The notes under the pieces were generated by a model. It saw only the letters and a list, made by a program, of their open reading frames with translations. It ran no database searches and was not told where the DNA came from. Positions 36,503 through 46,338 of a stretch of 64,000 nucleotides of DNA are shown piece by piece. The position numbers and the translations under genes are program-made. Position 1 is the stretch's first letter. The number at the start of each line of letters is the position of its first letter. Source of the stretch: Microbulbifer guangxiensis (GTDB lineage: Bacteria; Pseudomonadota; Gammaproteobacteria; Pseudomonadales; Cellvibrionaceae); NCBI RefSeq assembly GCF_021729075.1, contig NZ_JAJSAQ010000004.1, positions 1 to 64,000 on the forward strand, read 5' to 3'.

Positions 36503-38023
36503 TCAGGCAACCACCGGCTCGGGCTCCAGCGTTTCGACTTCCACTTCCGGCTCGCGGACGAAGTATACGGACACCGCACCGAGGATCATGAACACACCGG
36601 CCAGCACGATGATGTAGATGGCCTCATTGCCGAACACGCTGTGCAGGATCGGACCGGCAACCAGGGCAGAGAGGATCTGCGGCGCGGCGATGGTGAAGTT
36701 GAAGATACCCATATACACACCGGTCTTGGTGGCCGGCAGCGAGTCCGACAGGATCGCGTAAGGCATGGCCAGGATCGCCGCCCAGGCGATACCGACGCCG
36801 ATCATCGGCAACAGCAGGCCCAGGGCACCGCTGGGTACGGTGACTTCGGTGATCAGCAGGTTCACCTGGGTAGGCTCTCCACCCTGGAACATCAGGAAGC
36901 TGACATAGCCGATGCCACCCAACAGCAGGGAGATGGCGTAAGTGGGCTTGCGTCCCACGGTGCTGGCAATCTTGGTCAGCGCAATGGAGAAGATGGCCGC
37001 GAACAGGGAGTAGGCGGCAAAAATGATTCCCACCCAGTCGCCGGCAGCGCCCTTGGCCGCTGCGATGTGCTCGGGAATCTGGCCCACTGTGGCCAGGTAA
37101 TCGTGGTCAAACCACTTCGGGTCCACTCCCCAGACGTGCTGGGTGATCGCCGGCGTGGTGTATACCCACATGATGAACAGGGCAAACCAGGAGAAAAACT
37201 GCACCACCGCCAGCTGGCGCATGGTCTTCGGCATGTTGAACAGCAGCTTGGTAAAGCCCTGCAGGCGCTGGATCAGCGTCTTGCGCTCCGCCAGCTCCAC
37301 GGCCAGCTGCTCCCCATCGATACCCTTGTATGCGTTGTACTCCTCCGGCGCATACTCTTTTGTGCGGAACACCGTCCACAGGACAGAACCCAGCAGCACG
37401 GTGGCACCGATATAGAAGGCCCAGATCACGGAGGGAGCTACCTCACCGGCCTGCGAGGTGTTGTCCAAGCCGATGACATTGGTGAGGATAAACGGCAGCA
37501 TGGAGCCGAATACGGCACCGACATTAATCAGCAGGGACTGGATCGAGTAGCCCAGGGTGCGCTGCTCCGAAGGCACCATGTCGGACACCAGCGCCCGGAA
37601 CGGCTGCATGGTCACATTGAAGGCCGCATCCATCAGCGCCAGCATCACGCCGCCGAACAGCATGGGCGCAATGAAGGCCACCACCAAACCAGAATTGGGC
37701 ATAAAGGCCATGCCCAGGGCCGCGGCAATAGCGCCGAACAGGATATAGGGGTTGCGGCGGCCGAAGCGGCCCCAGGTGCGGTCCGAGGCGGAGCCCACGA
37801 TCGGCTGCACGATCAGGCCCATGAGCGGCGCCACGATCCAGAACAGCGACAGGGCGTGCAGGTCGGCCCCCAGATCGGAGAGAATCCGGCTGGCGTTGGC
37901 GTTCTGCAGGGCAAAACCGAACTGCACGCCGAGGAAGCCGAAACTGACGTTCCAAACCTGCCAAAACGGCAGCTTGGGCTGTTTTACTGGCTGCGCAGGG
38001 GCGCCGGACGCTGTTTGGGACAT
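36503..38023 (-). CDS. MFS permease, glycoside/maltodextrin type (SLC45-like)
   Basis: 506 residues with twelve hydrophobic helices. The loop after helix 2 (SDRTWGRFGRRNPYILFGA, about 83-101) is typical of sucrose/maltose GPH- and SLC45-like carriers. These bring disaccharides or maltodextrins into the cytoplasm, replacing an ABC importer. The start is the ATG at 38023; longer in-frame starts would add basic, non-membrane residues. It is transcribed divergently from the neopullulanase operon across a region with MalT-box-like words, consistent with maltose uptake. Confidence 0.88.
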   Translation of the reverse strand: MSQTASGAPAQPVKQPKLPFWQVWNVSFGFLGVQFGFALQNANASRILSDLGADLHALSLFWIVAPLMGLIVQPIVGSASDRTWGRFGRRNPYILFGAIAAALGMAFMPNSGLVVAFIAPMLFGGVMLALMDAAFNVTMQPFRALVSDMVPSEQRTLGYSIQSLLINVGAVFGSMLPFILTNVIGLDNTSQAGEVAPSVIWAFYIGATVLLGSVLWTVFRTKEYAPEEYNAYKGIDGEQLAVELAERKTLIQRLQGFTKLLFNMPKTMRQLAVVQFFSWFALFIMWVYTTPAITQHVWGVDPKWFDHDYLATVGQIPEHIAAAKGAAGDWVGIIFAAYSLFAAIFSIALTKIASTVGRKPTYAISLLLGGIGYVSFLMFQGGEPTQVNLLITEVTVPSGALGLLLPMIGVGIAWAAILAMPYAILSDSLPATKTGVYMGIFNFTIAAPQILSALVAGPILHSVFGNEAIYIIVLAGVFMILGAVSVYFVREPEVEVETLEPEPVVA

Positions 38024-38358
38024 AAAATCACCGCTGTTCTTCCGAGGTTTGCTCCGAATACAGCACCAGATCTGGATACAGAGGGCGCGCAAACGGGCTT
38101 GTGATTATGGTTATGTCGCGATTCTGACAGAGCGCCCAGCCGGCGCCATCCCCCCCTCACCGGGGAGGAGACGCAGCCACCAGCCACTCTTCGACCGACT
38201 CAACCCAGCCAGTCACATTGTCCTGACCACAAGCTCCAGCGAGCGCCTGACCAGCATTGCCGCCACCCCTTGTCCCCCTGCCGGAGGGGGGAGTCAAAAC
38301 GCCTCCCCCTGAGCGAAAATACCCAGTTACGACCGGTTTGTGCGAATTGGAGCCCATC
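38024..38358. promoter_or_regulatory. divergent promoter region with MalT-box-like words and GC hairpins
   Basis: 335 bases without a gene. MalT consensus GGGGAKGAGG is approached at 38162-38171 (GGGGAGGAGA, plus, 9/10), 38144-38153 (GGGGATGGCG, minus, 8/10) and 38299-38308 (GGGGAGGCGT, minus, 8/10). The same DNA can fold into GC-rich hairpins (CCCC..GGGG near 38153-38166 and CCCCCT-5-AGGGGG near 38270-38290), so some matches may be coincidental. The layout recalls the divergent malE-malK control region of enteric bacteria. Confidence 0.45.
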
Positions 38359-40218
38359 ATGCGGCAGCTTTACTTACTGGCAGTGGTTGTGGCCTGCCTT
38401 TCAGGCGCGACCACAACCCGTGCCGCCAGTGAACCCGAGCGAGTGGAACCGCCCTTCTGGTGGGCGGGTATGGCCGACCAGAAGCTGCAGCTGCTGGTGT
38501 ATGGGCCGGACATCTCGCAGCTCGAACCTGAAGCGGCATTCCAGGGTGTCACGGTACTGGGTACCGAAACGGTGGAAAGCCCCAACTACCTGTTCATCAA
38601 CCTCAATATCGCTCCCGACACCGCCCCGGGCACTTTCAATATCGCCCTGAAAGAGCAGGGTAAAACGCGCTTCCAGTTCGAGTACACCCTGCGCCAACGC
38701 GGCGCCGACTCGGCTTCCCGCCGCGGTTTCGACAGCCGTGATGCCATCTACCTCATCACCCCGGACCGGTTTGCCAATGGAAATCCGGGCAACGACCGCA
38801 GCGACGACACCCAGGAAGGCCCCGACCGGCAGTATCCCGGCGGCCGTCACGGAGGCGACATCGCCGGCATGCGGCAGCACCTGGACTACATTGCGGGCAT
38901 GGGCTTCACCGCCATCTGGCCCAACCCGCTGGTAGAGAACGACCAGCCCGACTACTCCTACCACGGCTATTCGGCAACCGACCACTACCGTATCGATCCC
39001 CGTTTCGGCTCCAACGAAGACTTCCGCAACTTTGTTGCTGCCGCCGATGCCAGGGGTTTGGGCGTGATTCAGGACGTAGTACTGAACCATATCGGCAGTG
39101 GCCACTGGTGGATGCGTGACCTGCCCGACAGCGACTGGTTGAACGGCGACGGCATCAACAAAGGCGAATTCGGCATCACCAATCACAGTCGCTTCACCCC
39201 CGTTGATCCCTATGCGAGCGAAGTGGACAAGCGCGGGTTCCTCGATGGGTGGTTCGTGGACTCCATGCCGGACATGAACCAGCGGCACCCGCTGGTGGCC
39301 AACTACCTGATCCAGAATACATTGTGGTGGATCGAATACGCTGGCCTGAGCGGCATACGCGCGGATACCTATGCCTACTCCGATCCGCAATTCCTTCAGC
39401 AGTGGGCCTCCCGCATCCAGCGCGAGTATCCCAATTTCAACATCGTTGGTGAGGAGTGGACCCGCAGCCCCGCACTGGTTTCCCACTGGCAGCTGGGCGA
39501 GGGCGAAGTCGTGAGCGGCGGGCGCCTGAAGAGCATGATGGACTTCCCTCTGCACTATGCCCTGCGTGAGGGTTTGGCGGACAGTGAAAGCTGGAACAGC
39601 GGCCTGATCACCCTCTACGAGGGCCTGGCCCATGACTTCGAATACCCGAACCCCAACCGGCTGGTGATTTTTGCCGGCAACCACGATACCAGCCGTCTGT
39701 ACAGCCAGCTCGACAGGGACCTGGACCTTTACCGCATGGCGATCGCCTATATCGCCACCATGCGCGGTATCCCGCAGTTTTTCTATGGCGATGAGCTGCT
39801 GTTCGAAAGTCCCAAGCAGCGTGACGATGGCGTCGTGCGTAGCGATTTCCCCGGCGGCTGGCAGGGAGACAGGGCGAATGGCTTCACTGGCAGGGGCCTG
39901 AGTGACGCCCAGCTGGAAGCCCAATCCATTACCCGCAAACTGTTTAACTGGCGCAAGCGCAATCCGGTCATCCACCACGGTAAACTGATGCACTTCGCAC
40001 CGCTGAATGACACTTATGTCTATTTTCGTTACAACGAAGAAAAGACCGTGATGGTGGCAATGAACAAGGGGGAGGAGCCTTTTGCGATCCCGGCCGGCCA
40101 CTTTGCCGAAATGCTGGACGGGAAAAAGTCGGCCACCGACGTACTCAGCGGCAAACAGTATGCTGCCGACGACCTGACGATTCCTGCCCGCGGCGTCATG
40201 GTGCTGGAACTGCAGTAA
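38359..40218 (+). CDS. exported GH13 neopullulanase/cyclomaltodextrinase (SusA-like)
   Basis: 619 residues with a signal peptide (about 1-22). An N-terminal beta domain with PPFWWAGMADQKLQLLVYG (about 30-48) is the Cyc-maltodext_N module of SusA and NplT-type enzymes. The GH13 barrel follows, with catalytic Asp336 (GIRADTY), Glu365 (VGEEW) and Asp443 (GNHDT). Such periplasmic enzymes cut cyclodextrins, pullulan and amylose to short maltodextrins. The ATG at 38359 has GGAG eight bases upstream. It is the first of three sugar genes read in the same direction. Confidence 0.92.
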   Translation: MRQLYLLAVVVACLSGATTTRAASEPERVEPPFWWAGMADQKLQLLVYGPDISQLEPEAAFQGVTVLGTETVESPNYLFINLNIAPDTAPGTFNIALKEQGKTRFQFEYTLRQRGADSASRRGFDSRDAIYLITPDRFANGNPGNDRSDDTQEGPDRQYPGGRHGGDIAGMRQHLDYIAGMGFTAIWPNPLVENDQPDYSYHGYSATDHYRIDPRFGSNEDFRNFVAAADARGLGVIQDVVLNHIGSGHWWMRDLPDSDWLNGDGINKGEFGITNHSRFTPVDPYASEVDKRGFLDGWFVDSMPDMNQRHPLVANYLIQNTLWWIEYAGLSGIRADTYAYSDPQFLQQWASRIQREYPNFNIVGEEWTRSPALVSHWQLGEGEVVSGGRLKSMMDFPLHYALREGLADSESWNSGLITLYEGLAHDFEYPNPNRLVIFAGNHDTSRLYSQLDRDLDLYRMAIAYIATMRGIPQFFYGDELLFESPKQRDDGVVRSDFPGGWQGDRANGFTGRGLSDAQLEAQSITRKLFNWRKRNPVIHHGKLMHFAPLNDTYVYFRYNEEKTVMVAMNKGEEPFAIPAGHFAEMLDGKKSATDVLSGKQYAADDLTIPARGVMVLELQ

Positions 40219-40317
40219 CCCGGGAATATTCCTGAGCGCCGAATCGCTTCCCGATCCGGCGCCACACCCACAGATCAATAAAGAAATCCCCACGAGAGGG
40301 GACAATCATAAGAGGCA

Positions 40318-42753
40318 ATGATGACAGCCAGACTTCTATTGCGCTCATGTGCACTGATCGGCCTGCTAGGTACCGGCGTTATCCAAAGTGCACTGGCCCG
40401 CGACTATGTTGCACACTCCCTGGACGGCGACGTCCTCAATCTCGAACTGAGTGACGCCCGGGTAACCCTCACCCCACTGAACGATGCCTCCATCGAGGTG
40501 CATTATCAGCGCGAGGGCATCAAGCAGCTGCCCTCCTTTGCCATTGCGCCAGATAATCGGGCAGATGTCGATTCACAGCTGCAGGACACTCCGGAGCAGC
40601 TGATTTACGAGCTGGAGGGACTCACTGCAGTCATCCAAAAGTCCCCCTTCGCCATCCATTACTACCGGGACGAAAAGCCGCTCCTGCGCGAGGAGAGCGG
40701 CTTCTTCGCCACCGAAACCATCCGCGGCTTCCGTTTCACTCTCGAGAAAGATGAGAAGTTGATCGGCGGTGGCCAGCGGGTGCTGGGCATGGACCGTCGC
40801 GGCAAGCGACTGCCGCTCTACAATCGCGCCCATTACGGCTACACCACCGAATCCGAGCAGATGTACTTCAGCCTGCCGGCGGTGATGAGCAGCAACAAGT
40901 ACGTGTTGCTGTTCGACAACAGCGCCACCGGCCATATGGACCTGGGGGCCAGCCGCGAGGATCTGCTGCAGTTCGAGGCCATGGCCGGGCGCACCGCCTA
41001 CATCGTGGTCGCGGGGCAGACCTACCCGCAGCTGATCGAAAACTATGTCGACGTCACCGGCAGGCAGCCGCTGCCGCCGCGCTGGGCACTGGGCAACTTT
41101 GCTTCCCGTTTTGGCTACCGCAGTGAAGAGGAAGTGCGGGCAACCGTGGACAAGTTTGCGGAGGAGGATTTCCCCCTGGATGCGGTGGTGCTCGACCTCT
41201 ACTGGTTCGGCCCCGATATCAAGGGGCATATGGGCAACCTGGACTGGGACCGCAACACTTTCCCGCAACCGCAAAAAATGATGGCGGATTTCAGGGAGCG
41301 CGGCATCAACACCATCCTGGTGACCGAGCCTTTCATTCTCACCTCCTCCAAACGCTGGGACGAGGCCGTGGCCAACAATGTGCTGGCCAAAGACCTGGCC
41401 GGTGAACCCAAGCGCTTCGACTTTTACTTCGGTAATACCGGCCTGGTTGATGTCTTCTCCGAGGAGGCCGGGGACTGGTTCTGGAGTATCTATGACGACC
41501 TGCTGCAACAGGGAGTCGGTGGCTGGTGGGGCGACCTGGGCGAGCCAGAAGTCCACCCCTCCGACACCGTGCATGAAATCGGCATGGCCGACGAAATCCA
41601 CAATGCCTATGGCCATACCTGGGCTCAGTTGCTCTATGACAGGCAGACAGCGCAATACCCGCAGCGGCGACCGTTCATCATGATGCGGGCCGGCTTCCCG
41701 GGGTCGCAGCGCTACGGCATGATCCCCTGGACCGGCGATGTATCCCGCGAGTGGGGCGGCCTCAAGCCGCAGGTGGAACTGGCACTGCAGATGAGCCTGC
41801 TGGGTTTCGGCTACACCCACTCTGACCTGGGCGGCTTTGCCGGCGGTGAGGAATTCGACCGCGAGCTGTATATCCGCTGGCTGCAGTACGGGGTCTTCCA
41901 GCCGGTTTACCGCCCGCATGCGCAGGACCACATTCCCTCCGAGCCCGTGTTCCACGACCGCAAAACCCGCGATATCACCCGCGAGTTCGTCAAACTGCGC
42001 TACCGGCTGCTGCCCTACAACTACACGCTGGCATTCGAGAACAGCCAGACCGGCCTGCCACTGATGCGCCCGCTGTTTTTCATGGATGAGAGCAATACGG
42101 ATCTGATCGACTACAAGGACGCCTACCTGTGGGGCAGTGATTTCCTGGTGGCGCCGGTTACCGATGCCGATACAGATCAGGTCAAGGTCAAACTTCCGGG
42201 CGGGGTCTGGTTCGATTACTGGACCGATGAACCGCACCGCGGTACTGAGGCAACCGTCAACGTGGAGCTGGAAACCATACCGGTGCTGGTGCGTGCCGGC
42301 GCCTTTATTCCGACCATCGATGACATCACCACCACCCGCGATTACTCCAGCCAGCAACTGACCCTGGATTACTACGCCCACCCCACCGCAGTGCGGTCCA
42401 GTAGCTATGTTTACGAGGATGACGGCAAGACGGTCGACGCGTTCAAACGGGATCGCTACACGAGGCTTCAGTTCACTGCCAAGCGCGATGCCGACGGCAT
42501 CCGTTTCGAGTTTGATCGTGACGGCGGCGGTTACGAGGGCGAGCCCGCAGAGCGCTCCATCAGCCTCAACATCCACAACTGGGAGCTGGCACCCTCTGCG
42601 GTCAGCGTCGGCAGCGAGGCCGTGAAAATTTTCGAGCGGGAAAGCGATTTCGAACGCGCCCCCGAGGGCGCCTGGCTGGATAAGCGCAGCAACCAGCTGC
42701 GGGTGAAATTCCGCTGGTCTGACCAGCCACTGACCCTGACGGTCAACCACTGA
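40318..42753 (+). CDS. GH31 alpha-glucan 4-glucosyltransferase (Agd31B-like)
   Basis: 811 residues with a signal peptide (about 1-27). The GH31 nucleophile is Asp406 (WWGDLGEPE) and the acid/base Asp474 (PWTGDVSREWGG). The segments LDLYWFGPDIKGHMGNLDWD and QPVYRPHAQDHIPSEPVF closely recall Cellvibrio japonicus Agd31B. That enzyme moves single 4-linked glucosyl units between maltooligosaccharides rather than hydrolysing them. The C-terminal beta domains include a DUF5110-like part. Transferase rather than hydrolase activity is inferred from this likeness. It lies 99 bases after the neopullulanase gene. Confidence 0.9.
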   Translation: MMTARLLLRSCALIGLLGTGVIQSALARDYVAHSLDGDVLNLELSDARVTLTPLNDASIEVHYQREGIKQLPSFAIAPDNRADVDSQLQDTPEQLIYELEGLTAVIQKSPFAIHYYRDEKPLLREESGFFATETIRGFRFTLEKDEKLIGGGQRVLGMDRRGKRLPLYNRAHYGYTTESEQMYFSLPAVMSSNKYVLLFDNSATGHMDLGASREDLLQFEAMAGRTAYIVVAGQTYPQLIENYVDVTGRQPLPPRWALGNFASRFGYRSEEEVRATVDKFAEEDFPLDAVVLDLYWFGPDIKGHMGNLDWDRNTFPQPQKMMADFRERGINTILVTEPFILTSSKRWDEAVANNVLAKDLAGEPKRFDFYFGNTGLVDVFSEEAGDWFWSIYDDLLQQGVGGWWGDLGEPEVHPSDTVHEIGMADEIHNAYGHTWAQLLYDRQTAQYPQRRPFIMMRAGFPGSQRYGMIPWTGDVSREWGGLKPQVELALQMSLLGFGYTHSDLGGFAGGEEFDRELYIRWLQYGVFQPVYRPHAQDHIPSEPVFHDRKTRDITREFVKLRYRLLPYNYTLAFENSQTGLPLMRPLFFMDESNTDLIDYKDAYLWGSDFLVAPVTDADTDQVKVKLPGGVWFDYWTDEPHRGTEATVNVELETIPVLVRAGAFIPTIDDITTTRDYSSQQLTLDYYAHPTAVRSSSYVYEDDGKTVDAFKRDRYTRLQFTAKRDADGIRFEFDRDGGGYEGEPAERSISLNIHNWELAPSAVSVGSEAVKIFERESDFERAPEGAWLDKRSNQLRVKFRWSDQPLTLTVNH

Positions 42754-42766
42754 CAACCTGAAATTA

Positions 42767-42785
42767 CCCTCTCCGCGGGAGAGGG
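42767..42785. repeat. perfect GC-rich inverted repeat between sugar genes
   Basis: CCCTCTCC-GCG-GGAGAGGG, eight-base arms, no T-run. It probably forms an mRNA hairpin between the GH31 and amylase genes, either stabilising the upstream message or belonging to a REP-like family; similar hairpins lie near 38150-38290. Confidence 0.5.
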
Positions 42786-42812
42786 CAATTCACAAACAAT
42801 GACTAAGGAAAC

Positions 42813-44714
42813 ATGATGAAACTCAAGACGCTATTTGCTGCGGGCCTTGTGCTTTCCGCGCTCGGTTGCAGCCAGGAGGAACGCCCGGCCTCCGAAGTGC
42901 AGAATGCACAGCCGCAGGCAGCACTGGAAGCAGTGACTCTGGTGGCAGAAAAGCCGGTGATCTACCAGGTGATGACCCGCCTGTTTGGCAACACCAACGC
43001 GACCAACAAGCCGTGGGGCACCATCGAAGAAAACGGTGTCGGCAAGTTCAGTGACATCACGCCGCAGGCTCTGGAGGAGATCCGTGAGCTGGGCGCTACC
43101 CATATCTGGTACACGGGCGCTCTGCACCACGCGCTGGTCGGCAACTACACCGAATACGGCATCAGCAACGATGACCCGGATGTGGTCAAGGGCCGCGCCG
43201 GTTCCCCCTATGCGATCAAGGATTACTACAGCGTGAACCCGGATCTCGCAGAGAACCCGGCCGAGCGCCTGCAGGAGTTCCGCGACCTGATACAGCGCAG
43301 CCACGACGCCGGCCTCAAGGTGATCATCGACATTGTGCCCAACCATGTGGCCCGCGCTTATGAGTCCCTTGAAAAGCCGGACGGTGTGCGTGACTTCGGT
43401 GCCGATGACGACACGACTGTTACCTACGCCCGCGACAACAATTTTTATTACGTGGTGGGCGAAGACTTCAAGGTCCCGGAGAGCGACGACTACCAGCCCC
43501 TGAATGGCGAGGATCACCCGCTGGTGGATGGCAAGTTCGATGAGAGCCCGGCCAAGTGGACCGGCAATGGCGCCCGCGCAGCACAGCCGGACATCAACGA
43601 CTGGTATGAAACCGTCAAGATCAACTTCGGTGTACGCCCCGATGACAGCAAGGACTTCCCGGAACTGCCGGCCGGCTTCGCCGACAAGGGCTTTGAGGAG
43701 CACGCCGCCTTCTGGGCCGACAAGGACGTACCGGACTCCTGGGTGAAATTCCGCGATATCACCCACTACTGGCTCGACATGGGCGTCGACGGCTTTCGCT
43801 ACGACATGGCTGGCATGGTGCCGGTGGAATTCTGGAGCTACCTGAATTCCTCGATCAAAGCCCGCAAGCCGGAAACTCTGCTCCTGGCTGAAATCTACAC
43901 CCCGGAGCGCTACCAGGATTACATCCACCTGGGCAAGATGGATTACCTCTACGACAAGGTGGGCACCTATGACGCCGTGCGCGCAGTCATGGAAGGCAAG
44001 GGGGAAATCGGCAAGGTTGTGGAAATTCAGGAAAGCCTGACCGATATCGCGCCGCATATGCTGCGCTTCCTGGAAAACCATGACGAGCAACGCATCGCCA
44101 GCCCGGAATTCGCCGGCAACGCTGAGATGGGCAAACCGGGCATGGTGGTCTCCACCGCACTGTCTGCTGCGCCGACACTGGTCTACTTCGGCCAGGAGCT
44201 GGCAGAGCCGGCAAGTGAGGACGCCGGCTTCGGCAAGGCGAGCCGCACCACCATCTTCGACTACTGGTCAGTGCCCACCGTGCGCCGCTGGGTCAATGAA
44301 GGCAAGTTCGACGGTGGCCAGCTGACAGACGAAGAAAAAGCTCTGCGCAGCTTCTACCAGCAACTGCTGAACTTCTCCACCGATAGTGAGGCTCTGCGCG
44401 GCGCATTCGCCGACCTGCACGCAATCAACCTCGAGCAGGGAGAAGGCTACGGCGAGCAGCAGTACGCCTTTGCCCGCTGGTCCGACAACGAGCAGCTGCT
44501 GGTAGTCGCTAACTTTGCCAGCGAAGAGAAGGCAGTAGCTCTGCAGGTGCCGGCGGAACTGCTGAGCGCATGGAAACTGGATGATGGCCGCTATCGCCTT
44601 GTGGACCAGCTGGACGACAAGGCCGAAGCAGAACTGGTCGTGAACCAAGGCAAGGGCAAAATCCAGCTGGCTCTGGCGCCGCTCAGCGGGTATATCCTGA
44701 AACTTAAGCGCTAA
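42813..44714 (+). CDS. GH13 alpha-amylase, lipoprotein
   Basis: 633 residues with a lipoprotein signal ending at LSALGC (Cys near 19), so it should be anchored in the envelope. Catalytic residues: Asp331 (GFRYDMAGM), Glu360 (LLAEIY) and Asp424 (ENHDEQR). A long insertion after the first conserved region (about 150-300) distinguishes it from classic amylases. It probably digests starch or maltodextrins at the cell surface or in the periplasm. It is the third gene of the neopullulanase-GH31-amylase series and is closed by a strong terminator. Confidence 0.9.
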   Translation: MMKLKTLFAAGLVLSALGCSQEERPASEVQNAQPQAALEAVTLVAEKPVIYQVMTRLFGNTNATNKPWGTIEENGVGKFSDITPQALEEIRELGATHIWYTGALHHALVGNYTEYGISNDDPDVVKGRAGSPYAIKDYYSVNPDLAENPAERLQEFRDLIQRSHDAGLKVIIDIVPNHVARAYESLEKPDGVRDFGADDDTTVTYARDNNFYYVVGEDFKVPESDDYQPLNGEDHPLVDGKFDESPAKWTGNGARAAQPDINDWYETVKINFGVRPDDSKDFPELPAGFADKGFEEHAAFWADKDVPDSWVKFRDITHYWLDMGVDGFRYDMAGMVPVEFWSYLNSSIKARKPETLLLAEIYTPERYQDYIHLGKMDYLYDKVGTYDAVRAVMEGKGEIGKVVEIQESLTDIAPHMLRFLENHDEQRIASPEFAGNAEMGKPGMVVSTALSAAPTLVYFGQELAEPASEDAGFGKASRTTIFDYWSVPTVRRWVNEGKFDGGQLTDEEKALRSFYQQLLNFSTDSEALRGAFADLHAINLEQGEGYGEQQYAFARWSDNEQLLVVANFASEEKAVALQVPAELLSAWKLDDGRYRLVDQLDDKAEAELVVNQGKGKIQLALAPLSGYILKLKR

Positions 44715-44734
44715 GCTTCCAGCTACCGGATTGC

Positions 44735-44764
44735 AAAAAAGGGCGTGATTTCACGCCCTTTTTG
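44735..44764. terminator. bidirectional terminator
   Basis: GGGCGTGA-TT-TCACGCCC (44741-44758) with six A on the left and five T on the right. It ends both the amylase transcript (plus) and the ten-gene iron/acyl unit (minus). Confidence 0.85.
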
Positions 44765-44779
44765 ATTGCAACTGCGCCA

Positions 44780-45517
44780 TCAGAAGAACTCATACTCCAC
44801 CAGCAGCCGCCAGCTCTGCTCGGGGCTTTCATCGGTCAGGCCCAGAATCACACCGAACTCCCATGTCAGGCGGCGGGCATCGGAAAAACGATGGCTGCCC
44901 CGCGCTATTGGACCCAGCCCCCGATAATCTTCGCCGGCGTAGAATTCGAGCGCCGGCTCAAAGGACTCCTGCAGACGGTAACGCCCCTGAAGGCGCAATT
45001 CCGACTCCCACTCGCTGGTGATGTCATCCCCCCATTCGTAACCGACCGCGAGATTGGCGGTACCGACCCACCGGCCCCACTCCCGCAGAGCCAGCAGCGT
45101 TGCCGCGCCCTCCCACTGATCACCGTCCGTTTCCTTTTCAAGCTCAAACAGCAAGCCCCAGTCGGCTGCGTATTCCCCCTGCTCGGTGAGCTGCCACTTG
45201 GCTTCCAACTCGACAGCCTCCACTCCGAATTCTTCGCCGCCGCCGTCGGAACCGATTACGTAGATCTCGCCAAACCAGCGGTCGGTAAAGCCATAACCGA
45301 CCCCGAGCCGGTGCACCTGCAGACCGTCCAGCGCAGGGTTATCGTCATCCTGAACCACCAGTGCCCGCCACTCGAGCTCTGTCTCCAGCGGTTGCACGTA
45401 CGGGTCGTAGACCCGGTCCACTACCAATCCGTCGGCCAGAGAGATCCCCGGTGCCAGCAGCAGCGTGATCGACAGGAAAACAGTCTGACCCCTGTATTCA
45501 GGGCGTCGATGCCGCAC
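44780..45517 (-). CDS. outer-membrane beta-barrel-like protein, last gene of the hemolysin/FTR1 unit
   Basis: About 245 residues: a signal peptide (VFLSITLLLAPGISLADG), then alternating polar/aromatic strands (WFGEIYVIGSD, WRLLVEYEFF) ending in Phe, as in outer-membrane barrels. No named family was recognised. The GTG at 45517 is favoured because AAGGGGAG lies eight bases upstream; an ATG at 45541 in the same frame is also possible. Either start overlaps the end of the FTR1 gene. It could be the outer-membrane partner of the iron permease, which is inference from position. Confidence 0.7.
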   Translation of the reverse strand: MRHRRPEYRGQTVFLSITLLLAPGISLADGLVVDRVYDPYVQPLETELEWRALVVQDDDNPALDGLQVHRLGVGYGFTDRWFGEIYVIGSDGGGEEFGVEAVELEAKWQLTEQGEYAADWGLLFELEKETDGDQWEGAATLLALREWGRWVGTANLAVGYEWGDDITSEWESELRLQGRYRLQESFEPALEFYAGEDYRGLGPIARGSHRFSDARRLTWEFGVILGLTDESPEQSWRLLVEYEFF

Positions 45518-46319
45518 GATCTCGCTCCCCTTTCCTGCCACCGGCCTCAGCCCGGTACCTTGCCCAGAATAACAGTGCCACCATCAGCAGCGCTGCCGAA
45601 AAATAGACACCGACCTCTACCGGGGAGGGGCTGGCTTCATAACCGACCAGTGCATAGAGCAGCTGGCCGCTGACGGAACCCTCCGGAAGCCAGTTGCCCG
45701 TATCCCACAGTGATGACTGCGCGGGCAACCAGTCGGCCTGAATCAATAACTGCGCAGCCTGAATGCACATGCCTGCTGCGACCAGAGTCATCAGCACACA
45801 GGCAACCGCCAGCGTGGTTCGCCGTGGCAATGCCAGCAGAAAGTAATAGAACAGTGCGCCGATACTGAAACCGATGCCCGCGCCGATGAATGCACCGCTC
45901 AAGACACCGGGTCGCAGATCCGGGTCGGCCGAAAAAGCCGAGAGAAAGAGATAGATTTCCGATCCTTCCCTGATCACGGCCAGTGTCACTGCTGCTCCCA
46001 TGGCAGCGGCGATGCCCCCCGGCACTGTATTTTGACTGTAATAAGAGCGAATCATCAGCACCGCCACACACAACAACAGTACATAGATGGCAAGCTGCAG
46101 GAAGGCATCAAAAACTTCCTGGCCGACACCGTCCAGCAACTCGGAAATACCGCGCATCTGCGTCCCCACCAGGACAGCGACGGCCCCGCCCAGCAGCAGG
46201 GATAGCGGAAGCCACCGCGGATCAACCCGCAGGCGCCGGCTCATGGCCAACAGAATACTGATGAGCAGCGCTGCCTCCAGCACCTCACGCAATATAATGA
46301 TGACGGTATTCAGTAACAT
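45498..46319 (-). CDS. FTR1-family iron permease
   Basis: 273 residues with about seven membrane helices. Both iron-binding R-E-x-x-E motifs are present: REVLE (11-15) and REGSE (117-121). This is the EfeU/Ftr1p family, which imports iron, usually together with an oxidising or binding partner. The upstream cupredoxin is that likely partner. The ATG at 46319 is preferred to one six codons earlier because it begins at the first helix. Confidence 0.92.
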   Translation of the reverse strand: MLLNTVIIILREVLEAALLISILLAMSRRLRVDPRWLPLSLLLGGAVAVLVGTQMRGISELLDGVGQEVFDAFLQLAIYVLLLCVAVLMIRSYYSQNTVPGGIAAAMGAAVTLAVIREGSEIYLFLSAFSADPDLRPGVLSGAFIGAGIGFSIGALFYYFLLALPRRTTLAVACVLMTLVAAGMCIQAAQLLIQADWLPAQSSLWDTGNWLPEGSVSGQLLYALVGYEASPSPVEVGVYFSAALLMVALLFWARYRAEAGGRKGERDRAASTP

Positions 46320-46338
46320 GCTGCTCTGGTGCCACACT

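Noticed and set aside
36419-38104. 561-codon plus-strand frame opposite the MFS permease
   Set aside because: Low-complexity His/Gln/Gly-rich translation with no domain; the permease with twelve helices is on the other strand.
38401-42756. 634- and 727-codon minus-strand open frames opposite the neopullulanase and GH31 genes
   Set aside because: Both mirror clear enzyme genes whose catalytic motifs are on the plus strand; they reflect high GC at third positions.
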